From Paramacrobiotus metropolitanus (taxonomy: Eukaryota; Tardigrada; Eutardigrada; Parachela; Macrobiotidae): DNA of 64,000 bases. Shown here piece after piece: positions 1 through 10,271 of this stretch. Position 1 is the first letter of the stretch. Every line of letters starts with the position of its first letter. Made by a program: the position numbers and the translations under genes. The notes beneath the pieces are model-generated. The model made no database searches and was not told where the DNA came from. It saw only the letters and a list, made by a program, of their open reading frames with translations. The DNA lies in NCBI RefSeq assembly GCF_019649055.1, contig NW_026570342.1, positions 124,001 to 188,000 of the forward strand. Reading direction: 5' to 3'.

Positions 1-159
1 ATTCAAGAAATTTTTTATACATTTTCATGGTTTTGTGGTTTCGGTTTTGTTTGTTGAGTGTCGACTGTGTGAAGTGACGAGTTCGACATTTCGTTACGAA
101 TTTTCTGAAGAATCAGTATTTTTGCGGATTGAGTTAATTATTGTGTTTACCGGTTTTAG

Positions 160-869
160 ATGGAATTTTCGAAGATACTTTTCGTTCACTGAAAGGAGCG
201 CGTCGTCAAGTCTTGTATCCATCGTTGCATTGCTCAACGTTTGACCGCTTACAGCCGGCCGACGGACGCCATGCGCAGCTTCCGACAAGCGCGGATTATG
301 TATATCTGTCGGTTAATCGCTACGAAAAGAAAAAGCAAGTGGAACTTGCCGTGGCTGCCTTTGGTATGCCCGCTAAACACTTGATCCTAAATTAAATTTT
401 TGCAGCATCCTTATTGCTGAATCTGAATTACATTTGTTATTGTAATCATCTGCTAACTGTGCTTCGGAACGCAGTATTTTCTCTAAGAGATTTAGCTAAC
501 CGCTGCTGATAGGCTTTTGTGATGGGATCTGAGCTGTCTTTTATTAGTGTTCGTTGAATTTCTCTGTTGTTATTCTTCTGAAGATTGGTCTGCCTTGCAA
601 TCTTATTGCTATCCCTCATTGTCATGCCAGAGTACGCTTTCTTAAATATCTTCCGCTTTTGGAAAGCAGAATAGCCTACTTAAAACGTTGTTTTATTTTT
701 CCAGCAACACTGTAGCATTTGCTTCCCTGTGAACTGACGCTCCACCACGGTCGGAAGAACGCTAAATCCATCTGCTCATTGCCGGAGGCTACGACGAGCG
801 GGTACCGGAGAACCGCGAATACCATCAGGACCTGGTTGACCTCGTGGAACCGCTGGGTCCGAGTGGTCA
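160..869 (+). pseudogene. ALG2: ALG2 (alpha-1,3/1,6-mannosyltransferase) fragment, broken
   Basis: ALG2 adds the second and third mannose to the dolichol-linked oligosaccharide on the cytosolic side of the ER. An exon-like block at 160-363 follows a good acceptor (ttttag) and ends at a GT donor. It reads IFEDTFRSLKG, VLYPSLHCSTFDRL and YLSVNRYEKKKQVELAVAAF, matching the middle of ALG2 in order. A second block near 705-869 reads HLLIAGGYDERVPEN then YHQDLVDLVEPLG, again in ALG2 order. That second block carries in-frame stops TGA (730-732) and TAA (763-765), and its frame does not join the first exon. The rest of the glycosyltransferase domain is absent; minisatellite and transposon sequence follow. 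I infer a truncated pseudogene. A diverged live gene whose other exons lie outside the window is less likely because of the stops. Confidence 0.72.
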
Positions 870-939
870 CGTGACGTCAGACCTGATTGGCGTTTTTTAT
901 TTCGTATGGAGCTTCATTTGAAGCAGTACCGCCGCAGCT

Positions 940-1925
940 GTTCTATGGCGTACCGTTAGGGCCACATAAAGATAACCTAAATACGTAACGTAATTTCTGA
1001 AACGGTAGTTAAAGTAACCAAAGGTAACCAAGCGTAATTCAACGTGTACCAACGTAACCGAAAGGAATCTCAATGTGGTAACGTTACTTGACTCAACCGG
1101 TAATTAAAGTAACCGAAGATGATTCAACGTACACCAGTGTAACCTAAAGTAGACTTAACGTGGTAACGTTACTTAACAGATCCGGCAATTGAAATGAAAG
1201 GTTACGACGCAGAAAAGAACGTACACCAATGTAACCGTAAGAAATCTTAATGTGGTAACATTACTTGACTCAACCGGTAATTAAAAGTAATCGAAGGTGA
1301 TTCAACGTAAAAAAGTGTAACCTAAAGTAGACTTAACGTGGTAACATTACTTAATTCAACCGGTAAATAAAGTAACCAGAGGTTACCGAGCGGAATTCGA
1401 CGTGCACCGATGTAACCAAATGGTTTCATAACGCATAACGTGGTGACGTTATTTTAAACTTTACAGATAATTAAGGTAACCAAAGTAATTCAGATTACAC
1501 CGATGTAAGGTAAAGAAGTCTGATCGTTGAAAAGGTACCTAAACCTTTATTGTTATTTAAGGTAACCGAAGGTATATCAAGCCATATCAATATAACTGGA
1601 AGAACACCAATGTAACCTAAGTTAAACTTAACGTAGTAACGTTACATACCTCAACCGGCACTTAAAGTGACTGAGGGTTACCAAGCGGAATTAAATGTAA
1701 ACTAGTGTGACCAAAATTGCCTAAACTTCATTTAAACTAGCAGCAAATGTAACCACAGCTTACAAAGCCGGATTCAGCGCACACCGACGTAATTTAAAGA
1801 CGCCGTATTGTTGTATTCATTTTGCATAAAATCAAATCGTAAGCTACGTAACCAGACGAAACCAAGCAGAAACAATTGTATGTAACTGTTACCTTAGATC
1901 TTGTAGCGTCACGTTATTTAACAAA
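940..1925. repeat. Degenerate minisatellite, unit about 82-102 bp
   Basis: Recurring blocks of the type GTGGTAACGTTACTTGACTC followed by AACCGGTAATTAAAGTAACC start near 1072, 1154, 1250, 1336, 1438 and 1630. The GTAACGTTAC core is itself a 10-bp palindrome. Units are strongly diverged and no coding frame persists. The array ends just before the transposon genes, so it could be a subterminal repeat region of that element, but I found no terminal repeat that proves this. Confidence 0.75.
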
Positions 1926-1980
1926 ATAATCAAAACAATGTCGAGCATAGGATATGTCACGCATAAGCAGTTTCACAAAA

Positions 1981-2511
1981 TCACATGAATCCCTTCTTTT
2001 TTGGCTTCTTGGGTATCACAGGTTTCCGGTCGTCTTTGTCAGCCTTGTCAGAAAGGCCGGAGTTATCTGCCTGCTGCGTGTCGACACGCAAATCGTTGCC
2101 TCGCGGCTTTTTTCTAACAGTTCCAGAGTCGTCTTCTTCATCGGAATAGACAACACCTTTCGCCGGAAATAAAATGCGACATCGTGGATTGTGAATACTC
2201 ATTCCAGTCTGCAGACGCCAATGGGTCTCACGCTTCTTGTAGATCGCAACATCTACAGCTGATGCCGGCGGAAAGTCTGATTCATGTTCACCCGAACCGT
2301 ATTCTGCCATATGACTGGCTGCAGGAGACATTTTCGTAGGCACTGTTCAAACAGAAAAGCTACAAGCTACAAACAATGATATTTATACAGCCATCACTGC
2401 ACACGCAACACGAGCCATCAACGTACCCGTTGTTGGCTCAGACGATGGAGCTGAAACATCATCCTGCGCGTCGACGCGCAAAGCACTGTCATCGGACTCT
2501 GGACAATCCAT
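1981..2511 (-). CDS. Small basic transposon-encoded protein, 148 aa, two exons
   Basis: Exon 1 is 2511-2427 (starts MDCPESDDSALRVDAQDD) and ends at a GT donor in phase 1. Exon 2 is 2342-1981, after a tttgaacag acceptor, and the joined frame is open for 148 codons. The N-terminal part is acidic and serine-rich; the C-terminus is very basic (KKPKKKGFM), possibly a nuclear localisation signal. The middle contains CRILFPAKGVVYSDEEDD. I recognise no domain. Two 16-bp palindromes lie in its exons (2075-2090 and 2465-2480), and both happen to encode LRVD followed one residue later by Q. Its position beside the transposase suggests an accessory role; that is inference. Confidence 0.55.
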
Positions 2512-2983
2512 AAAAACAACCTGCTTGAAGGAATATGTACTAGACAACTACACAATAAGAAAAACGAGCACTATCGTACCGCAATTTCAATTTCTAGCCT
2601 TGATTAGTGTGCGAGGAGATGTCGATCGCGTTACGCGGAAACTGGTACTACATTTTTGAGATGGAACGCACCAGGTGCCGGACCGCCTACACAAGCTAGC
2701 GGCCCCTTTGAGATCAAAGTAACCGACGGTGCGAGTGCGCTGGCCACGCCTCCGCCTTTTTCTGTTCTACTTGGGCAAGTACGAATCTTACAGCGAGCCT
2801 CCTAGATGGCAGTTTTGATGGTAATTATTTATGGTAATTTTATTTAATTCGGTTGAAAATACCGATACCTAAACGTAATTCGGGCAAATAAATATTTGTC
2901 GCATATATCAATATTTTCTTGCAAACAAAAAAGCAGCATAGAATTATACAAATTGAATCTACTGCTTGTCAACAAGCAAGCCG

Positions 2984-5532
2984 TTACATAATGTACTGAT
3001 TATTAGGAATAAACACTGCAAACGTTTGCGAATCTGTCACTGGATCAATCACAACAACTGCATGGCGAAATATCGAACACACATTAATTGCCACACATTC
3101 TAGGCGCCGCGAGCATTTTCGAAAAAATTCTGGGCTTTCTCCGCTAGGCAAGTTAAACGTTTTGAATGCAACGCTCGGGATGATGTCAACAACCGCTCCA
3201 AAAGTATGGGCATCCGGGTCGTAGAAAAATATGAGGAGCTGTGCCACTTCATGGGCAACAGTTTGAATCCAACTGTTGACCCGACGGATTTTTCGTCCGT
3301 ATCCTCGGCATTCGAAAATCACGTTGTCATCTCTGACAACTGCGCTGTAAAACTGAAGACTTGCTGGCAGTTCGTCTGCAGAAAGAAAGTTTCGAATCGC
3401 GGCTTCTTCCTTTGAGAAAAGCGGAGGTTTTTCTGCGGGTCGACCCGCAAAGTGATACTTTGTTCCATTATAGCTAAACACCGCTTTGGAAGTGTTATCT
3501 TCGTAACGTCGCAACAATTCGATGTGTTGATAATTTCGAATAATCTGTGAGCAAACATCCGTGCTTCCATGGACTGAACGGTTCAGCTGGCCTAAGAAAT
3601 CCTCAGCATGGAAAGTTGACCATTGGTAGGCAGGACCCCAGTTATTCAGCGTACGGGCAAAATGAAGTAACTGGTGCGTATTGTAAAGCATTTTGCGTTT
3701 TCCGTACAGCTTTTCGAATTTCCCAGAAAACTTCTCCAAAAGTTGTCGCACCAATTCGGAATGTTCTTGCAAATTTCCGTGATACAGTTGGTGATCTGTT
3801 AATAAAAGGTGCACGGCCATCACCAAATCCATCACATTTTCGTATAGGACATGAGGGACTTGTCCATCGAAGACGTAAAACGCGCCGTACAGCAACAGAT
3901 TGAGGTACTCAGTACCATGGTAGTATCCGCTTGCCGGAAGAGGTGGAATGGAGCGGGAAAATTCAGATGGAAACTTAATTCTGGAAATTTGGAGGTCGAC
4001 CTCCACAATGCGAGCATTACTTAACACTTTCTTTCTTTCGTCTGACATTGCAGCATATGCTGCCAGATACTTCATACAATCTTTCGTCCAGTACTGTAGA
4101 ATTTTCTTCATTTGTCCTAGGCATATTGCGTGAAGCACATCTGGTGGACAAGACATAGAGTGATCAATCGAGGTTAACCGCAGTATTTGGGAAGGTCCGT
4201 TGCAGCCCGTAACAGGGTACCCGTTACGTACTGCATCCTTTGAAGATTCCATGTACACTGATTTAGTCTTCAGTGCAAAGGCTCCACCCACACGGCAAGG
4301 ATACACACGAACGCCAGCTACAATTTCACTAGGATGCAGGCAGTAAGTGCAGCCGTATTCCGCTAAAAACGACACGAGGAGCATAGCATCCATCCTTGCA
4401 ACGGCATCAGCAATAAACAATGCAGGAATAATTCGAAACGTATTGTGTGTCGACACACAGAGGCGCTTGCACTCGGTCGTAAATAGTTGAAGCAAAATTT
4501 GCGAACTCGGCTGAATCTTTCCCACCGCAATAGCATACAGAAATGGCCGACGGTACCGTTTTCTTGGCGGAAGTTCATTAATCAGATAGTCAAAAATTGT
4601 CACGCAACCGTTTTCACTGCCACCAATCCCAAATACGTTTCCCGAATTCATATGAAATGTAATTGTTAAATCGGTAGATCCAACGTGTAGCTCTTTGTAT
4701 CGCTCTCCATCTTGAACGTCCAACAAGCGCGTGTCCTGTGGCTTTCTTGTGAATACTTCGCTTTTATTTTTCTGAAGGCTAAAATATCTTGTTATGCTGT
4801 CCAACATGGGGAACACGTAGAAAACGCCACCGGTTTCTTCCAACTCTTTTTTCGTTTTGCGAGTCGACTCGCAATCAGCGCTTGCACAAGACAATGGCTC
4901 GATTAAATTAGAATCTTCTCCAATATAATTCCCATGAGCCGGACAATAAAAATGTTTTTCGGCTGATAGCAGGTGTGGTTCCAAAATCTTGTCTAATTTA
5001 TAAAGGTTGTCGGGAAATTCTTGTCCGGATACCGGACCAAAAAACTTCAGAGTCGCATCCAGCTGGATGCGGGACATCCGATGTTTCCGTGATATACGTA
5101 AAAACGATAAAACCTTCTCGAAGTTGCTTTCTTCATCACTGTTGCATAGCGCAATTAAATCTGGTTCTGCTTCAATCAGGTCCTCAGCATCCGAGCCAAC
5201 TCCATCATTGTCGTTGAAACACCGAACAGCAGTGCTGCATGTCGACATGCAATCATGCTCTGATGCGCCCTGGTTAAAAACAATAAACTACTGCAGTGTC
5301 AAAAAATATTTAGTGCTGAGCAAATACCATAAAAGTAAACATCATCTTTTACCGGAATTTTTATTATTTTTATTTATTATGTGCTTACCTCAGTGGGACG
5401 CTGTGGGCTCTGCAACTGATGAACATCCAGACCAGGAAAACTCGCAACTCTCCTTCGATAATAAGAAGTTCTGCTTAAGCCTTTCCTACCAAAAAGCCGA
5501 TCAAGACCACTACTTCGTTTTGGTGCAGACAT
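2984..5532 (-). CDS. CACTA/EnSpm-like transposase, 809 aa, two exons
   Basis: Exon 1 is 5532-5389 (MSAPKRSSGLDRLFGRKG, 48 codons, phase 0). The intron is 5388-5270 (gtaagc...ccag). Exon 2 is 5269-2984 and ends at TAA. Family hallmarks appear in order: a Cys/His cluster FYCPAHGNYIG, then GCTYCLHPSE near residue 353, then DHSMSCPPDVLHAICLGQMK near residue 416, then YNTHQLLHFARTLNNWGP near residue 574, followed by EDFLGQLNRSVHGS. These resemble the domain set called Transposase_21/DUF4218 in animal CACTA-type transposases. I cannot assign the catalytic acidic triad by eye. Five palindromes lie inside the coding sequence. One spans the codons DCMSTC (5236-5251), one lies just past the stop (2963-2978), and one lies upstream of the start (5630-5645). 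No frameshift or stop was seen, so the enzyme could be functional. Confidence 0.85.
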
Positions 5533-6029
5533 TATAAATTCGAAAAATTGAAATACAATTGAACGACAAATCAAATATAAATTTGAAAACAATTTAAATT
5601 TCCATTTAGAAATTTTGTGGAGGCGAGCTTGCATGTCGACATGCACATTTGCGGTACACCCCACGGTTACCTATAAAGAGGCACACGATCAGGAAAAGGC
5701 CTGTTACCTTCGATCTGAACAAAGCTCTGCGATAGGTGCATTCTGAGCAAAGCTATTTTTCTGCTGTCTGCTATTGGCTGGTATTCATGATTTAAAATTA
5801 ACTATAAAGATTTTTCCACTTTTTCCACTTGCAAAGCGTTGTCTCGCTAGACAAAGAACAAAGAGTCAGAAGTCGGTTTTTTGGTTTCCAGTATTATTCA
5901 AAATTTGATGGCTTTTGCGGTTTTTGAACCTTTTGTTTCAAACGGATTGGCTGTTGACAGCCAGTATAATTTTGAAAGCTCATACGGGTAAAAATCTTGA
6001 TTTTCCAGCCATTCCGATATTGAAACACC

Positions 6030-9000
6030 ATGTCATGCGAGCGAAAGCTGCGTGAGCGGAAGGGCACTTCCATGGAAGAGCAATGCGAAGACCCTACTTT
6101 GATGGAAAGAGACGAGATTTATCGCCGGCATGCTGAACGAAAGGGTACATAATTTTTCGTTTTTAAGTGTTGTCGGTCCCATCTGTTAAGTGAAGATCGG
6201 TAACCGTTTCACTTTTTCCTGAAAACCGGAACGTTAGCTTCTGTTAATGCGCTTGAAATATTGCTAGCCTTTACGGTTTTGTTACCCAACGCGCCTAATT
6301 TATTGAAGTGCGGCAAGTGCTTGTCGACATGCAGAAAGTACACGAATAAGGAACTGGCCTGGAATTACGAATTTTTTATACGTTAATAGGTAGACATAAT
6401 ATAGAACAGGACCTATTAAAATGAAGAAAATAGTGCAATTTTGAAATTTTGGGTTTTGATTTTTGTAATAGGTTGTTACATTCTGCGGCTCACATGTACT
6501 GCACGTCGTCGTGCACTTTGTTTCAGATTTCTTGGTCGTTGTGTTTGAAAGTGACAAGATTCCCATGCTGTTACCAATGAGCAAGTCGGCAACAAAAGCA
6601 CAGTGGGAACTGTGCGATGGGTATGACTATGGGGAATTCCTAGTGCCTGGCAATTTCATCAGCGTCCATTACAAGCGTGAAGGGAACACAAAGCAATTTT
6701 TCGATGCCGAAATTGTATTAGTTACCAACAGCAAGGAGGAAGCTGATGCGCGTTTTAATTCACTGAAGCCAAGAAACGGAAAGGTACACGTATTTGAATG
6801 TTGGAAGTCGACTTCCATAAATACACATCAGCCATAAAATTTGGATTAATTTTTGGATTCAGAAAAAACAGCCGTTAACCCCATCGAAACGGGCAGCCGC
6901 TGACGCGCTTTTCGAAGAAATCGGCAATTTGGGCACCGAACAGGATTGTGTTACTGGCGGGACTGATAAAAACCAGAAGTCTGTTTGGAAATTTGATCCG
7001 TATACTGGAAAACCAGTCGACGGTATCCGAACATTTTTATCGTTGTTTTCAATAATATTCTAAAGGTCGACCTTCATTTATGGTGATTATAGGTGAAACT
7101 AAGAGCAAGGAAGCGGGCCGAAATTCCCAGCACCAGTCCAAACGCAAGGAGGAAGGTAAATTGTTATCCGTACTGTTCCGCTCGGTTTTCTGACTCGGTT
7201 ATTTAATGTTATTAGCGAAATAATAAAAAAACAACCACAAAATTGATTTTTGCGTGAATCAAATAAATGATTTTTTAAATATTTATTAAAAAATTTTAAT
7301 ATTTGGTATTTCAAAAATTTATTTATTTTTTAAAATAAATTTGTATTTCCAGGTTGCTTTCTTAAATGAAGGTCGACCTTCAACCAGTTACAGAAAACTT
7401 ATACTGTTTTTACTACTTTTTGCAGACTTGCGTGGTGGGAAAAGCAAGATAAATATTTGGCAATTCCCAGATACTAGCTCTGATGAAGGCATGTTTTTGA
7501 ACACGACATTGTCCCTTAATCACAGTCTGCATTTATCCTCATCTAGGTGAGGTCAGCAAGCCGCAACGCGTATCGCCGATGGCAAACGGCGAAGCAAAAA
7601 ACGATAAGCAAATAATACAAAATGCACGAACATATGTTAGTTTTTGGTATAGGAAGTAAAGCCACTGCGCAAGCTTTTGGCAGACTGCATTTTGTGAAGG
7701 TCGACCTTCAGTATAATAACTTATTAGTGTGTTTTAGGCGAGAAACATCCTGACCGGAAGTCAATGGAAGAAGGTAAACTCTCACTATAATTCGAGCTTT
7801 TAGTGTTTTAGATAACGTAGTTTTTTACAGATCTCAATTTGGGCATGCGGAATGTGCGATACAGTAAAGACTCAGAAGGTGAGACCTAGTGATATGCCTA
7901 AACTTTCTGACAGAGACCGCACTCTTTTGGTTTTGTCCATCAATTTTACGTACGATTGTAACAATTACGTAATTAATTAATATGATTTTACTTTACAATG
8001 CTTTGTGTCACTTTCATGTGTCGGTTGACCGACTAATTGTAAATGAGATAATATGCCATGACTTTGTATGCGCAGATGAAACCATGGTCGGCCGTAAATC
8101 CACTAAGCAGGCGCACGAAATCAGTGAACAGCGCAAGCACAAGATCTCGGATCATGGGCGTAAGATACCGTTTCCTGAAATCCTATCATTTATTTGCATT
8201 TTTAACTCTAAAACGGTAACACTGCATAAGCGGTAAACGAGGCAAATACCGAAACTCTTTTATTACAGAGTCAGTGCAAAGCAAACCGACTGGGGCGGAT
8301 TTGTTTGGCAAGCAGTTTGATAATCAGTTTGTTTGGAAATCAGTGTAACTGCAAACAGACTCGCGCATTCGTTTATTTTCAGGATTCGGGTCGACCCGAA
8401 ATAAAGTGGTGTCTTTGAGACCTTACGCAAACAAGCGAAATAATGGTAACTACTTTGTGCTTCTGGGGCGTGTTCAAAGAAAACGGAATTAAAATTGTCA
8501 TTTACACATTTTCTGCAGAAAAACGCGAATTCCCCTCCACGAATGAGCAAACTTTTCGTTCCAGCAACGAACTGAATCACACCTGGGATGGAAGTGCTGC
8601 AGGTCGCATGCACACACCAACGTTCGCGCAAGAAGGAGGTGATAATTTTTGATGAAACTGATTTTCTCACGTCCGAGGAGTTATTAGTTTTTCGTGTTTG
8701 TAGATATTGTTGGTAGCAAGCGAAAGCCGTTTCCACCGGTTGCTAGGAAGGAAAAACGACAAAAAAGTAATTCTGAACGTCGTTTTTACAATAAATTATT
8801 TTTTGATGTCGACATCAATATTTTCATTATTTCAGATCGGAGTGAGGAGCAGAACGCTCTACTTGCACAGCTGCGGCGACAGTGGCGCACACGTTCGGCC
8901 GATGTGGTGGAGCTGTTCCCTGGCTCTGGTCACTACTTGCCTGCCGCGCGGTTCCAAAATTTTAAGGTCAACCTTACTCCAGCTCGCGTACAGATGGATG

Positions 9001-9332
9001 CTGTGAATCTTGCGTTACTGTTTTTTGGATCCGAAGACAATGCCCTGCGCTTGTTTACTGGAGACCACTTCGGGTTGAAGTGTGCCTTTGGCAGCGACCT
9101 GCTGAGAGATGTCTTGGGTAATTGTCTAAAAAATATTTTGTTATGTCAGCAGTAAATATTTGCTACGTTTCCTACAGGATACATCAATCAGTATCATCCG
9201 GGGATCCTGACAAAGCGTGCGACGCCAATTAAAGAGATTGAATTGCTGCAGGCTTTCAGCCGAAAGCTGTACTATTGTCGCCGGAACCATTCCAAGCCTG
9301 ATCAGTCAGGATACGCCGCGGATCTGGACTGA
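6030..9332 (+). CDS. Multi-exon transposon accessory protein with BEN-like C-terminus
   Basis: Well-phased exons are 6030-6144, 6527-6783, 6863-7022, 7093-7155, 7426-7488, 7738-7773, 7831-7878, 8076-8159, 8704-8766, 8836-9117 and 9178-9332 (TGA). Probable extra exons are near 7547-7603, 7650-7700, 8269-8344 and 8522-8640; the middle of the model is uncertain. Exon 2 encodes DFLVVVFESDK and YGEFLVPGNFISVHYKREGN then FFDAEIV, a segment like the N-terminal part of cnidarian-type BEN proteins. The last two exons read LFPGSGHYLPAARF, DAVNLALLFFGSEDNALRLF, DLLRDVLGYINQYHPGI and KLYYCRR, resembling a BEN domain (about 80 aa, DNA binding). Most internal exons are phase 1-1, and exons 4 and 5 are each 63 nt. 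Several very short introns (79 and 70 bp) each contain one palindrome. A BEN protein could be the palindrome binder; that is inference. Confidence 0.6.
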
Positions 9333-9354
9333 TCCATTTGGATGTCGACATCCA

Positions 9355-9689
9355 TGGTTATACTTGCCATCGTGGCGATAATTATCTTGTTATGCATTTT
9401 AGCAATGTCTATCTAGTGCTGCATTTTTTGTAATTTCAAGCACCATTTTTGTTCTCCATTTATCCTTCTGGCGAATATCGGAATATATTTTTTTACCTAA
9501 TTATGTTGGTGTTTTCATGAGAAAGTATGTCTCGGATGTTTGTCTTTTTGTGTACAACTAGTTATGTGGAATATGCTAAAATAAATACAAAATGGTATCG
9601 GATATCCATATCTAAATATTTCATATTTGTAGGTTTAATATAAAAAAGGAGGTAATCCCTAATATCTAAAGCTAATTCAAAAGTAATCA
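9355..9689. other. AT-rich spacer, nothing recognised
   Basis: No coding frame or repeat is recognised here. The stretch separates the last palindrome from the displaced KANK KN exon and may contain the transposon's right end. The TAGTG at about 9414 is the only CACTA-like end signal. Confidence 0.5.
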
Positions 9690-10271
9690 TTAAACTATAT
9701 AATATTTCTGACGAGGGAGCGTCTCCTCGAACGTGTTTAACGCGTTTTCTAGGAACTTTTGCGGGAGGACAAACTCCACCGGCGACTGTAAGCTCGGACG
9801 GTGCTCGTTCAGCACCGGCTGCTTCTCCGCCGGCATCCCGTGCCCGTTGACCGGCCCGACATACACCGCCAGCTGCTCGTCGGTGTACAGCATCTGCTCC
9901 ATGGATTTGCGCCATTTCTTCTTGCGGGCGGCGGCGGCCTTGCGGAACGACCGCACCGACTCCGGGAGGTTGGTGTGGCCGAGGTTGTTGCAGAATTCGA
10001 CGAAGTCCAGGTTGAGGAAGGTGCCGAAGGGGCAGGGGATCTGCAGGTCGGGCGAATGGCCATTCTGGGGCTTCGGAGGCCCGTCGAGGGTGTCGCGGGG
10101 GTGGCCGTTGAGGTGGGGGCGGGGTAGTCGTGGACGGAGGGGCGGGAGTGATTCCGCCGGGGGAACGCCCGGCTGGAGACGTCGGAAGGGGCGTGGCTGG
10201 TTTCCGTGTCCGAGGAAAGGCCATAGTGGGGGTAGTGACCGGAGCTGTACGGCGATTCATCGTTGGATCTT
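9690..10271 (-). pseudogene. Displaced KANK KN-motif exon, frameshifted
   Basis: Homologous to exon 2 of the intact KANK gene (41427-40592). It starts at the same acceptor (tttacag) and reads SNDESPYSSGHYPHYGLSSD and SHAPSDVSSRAFPRRN. After HDYPAP, near 10113-10118, one base is missing relative to the intact copy, so the frame shifts. The KN core LQIPCPFGTFLNLDFVEFCN survives in the second frame and runs on to SMEQMLYTDEQ. Downstream of TDEQ the sequence diverges and ends at a stop near 9690 (LPRQKYYIV), so the coiled-coil half is lost. KANK KN motifs bind talin at focal adhesions, but this copy cannot make that protein. It lies about 13 kb downstream of pseudogene copy A, which lacks exactly this exon. 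Confidence 0.85.

Larger units (their letters stand above)
1981..9354. mobile_element. CACTA/EnSpm-like DNA transposon with three genes (ends unresolved)
   Basis: The span is defined by its gene content and by the confined palindrome family, not by mapped termini. It holds a small accessory gene (-, 1981-2511), a transposase (-, 2984-5532) and a divergently oriented multi-exon gene (+, 6030-9332). CACTA-type elements classically carry a transposase plus a DNA-binding accessory protein that binds subterminal motifs, so the arrangement fits. Both main genes have intact frames where checked, which suggests recent activity, but the + gene has a non-canonical GC donor and one position where the expected GT reads AT. 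I looked for CACT(A/G) termini near 1900-2600 and 9350-9700. A TAGTG at about 9414 has no convincing partner. Confidence 0.7.
2075..9354. repeat. Dispersed array of 16-bp palindromes TG-NNN-GTCGAC-N'N'N'-CA
   Basis: Perfect copies start at 2075, 2465, 3434, 3990, 4444, 4858, 5236, 5630, 6802, 7367, 7695 and 9339. Copies at 2963 (core GTCAAC) and 5948 (core GTTGAC) keep perfect arms and differ only by a CpG-type transition in the core. One- or two-change copies start at 6318, 6500 (core GTCGTC), 7061 (TA end), 8019 (core GTTGAC), 8385 (TT/AA ends) and 8803 (14 bp). Weaker copies are at 8598 (15 bp) and 8962. Arms include CGT, CGC, CTT, CGG, GAG, TGT, CGA, CAT, GCT, CAC, GAA, AAG, TCG and GAT. 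Spacing is mostly 260-560 bp. Copies fall in exons in all three codon offsets and in introns. I saw no such 16-bp palindrome elsewhere in the window. Confidence 0.93.

Noticed and set aside
51-70. GTCGAC near 57 as another member of the palindrome family
   Set aside because: Arms are not complementary and the ends do not match TG...CA. It lies outside the transposon genes.
2075-9354. The palindrome array as a CRISPR array
   Set aside because: Repeats are 16 bp with variable arms, spacing is hundreds of bases and irregular, they lie inside eukaryotic exons and introns, and no cas-like gene is present.
9405-9425. TAGTG as the right end of a CACTA element
   Set aside because: No matching inverted partner was found on the left side, so the boundary is not supported.
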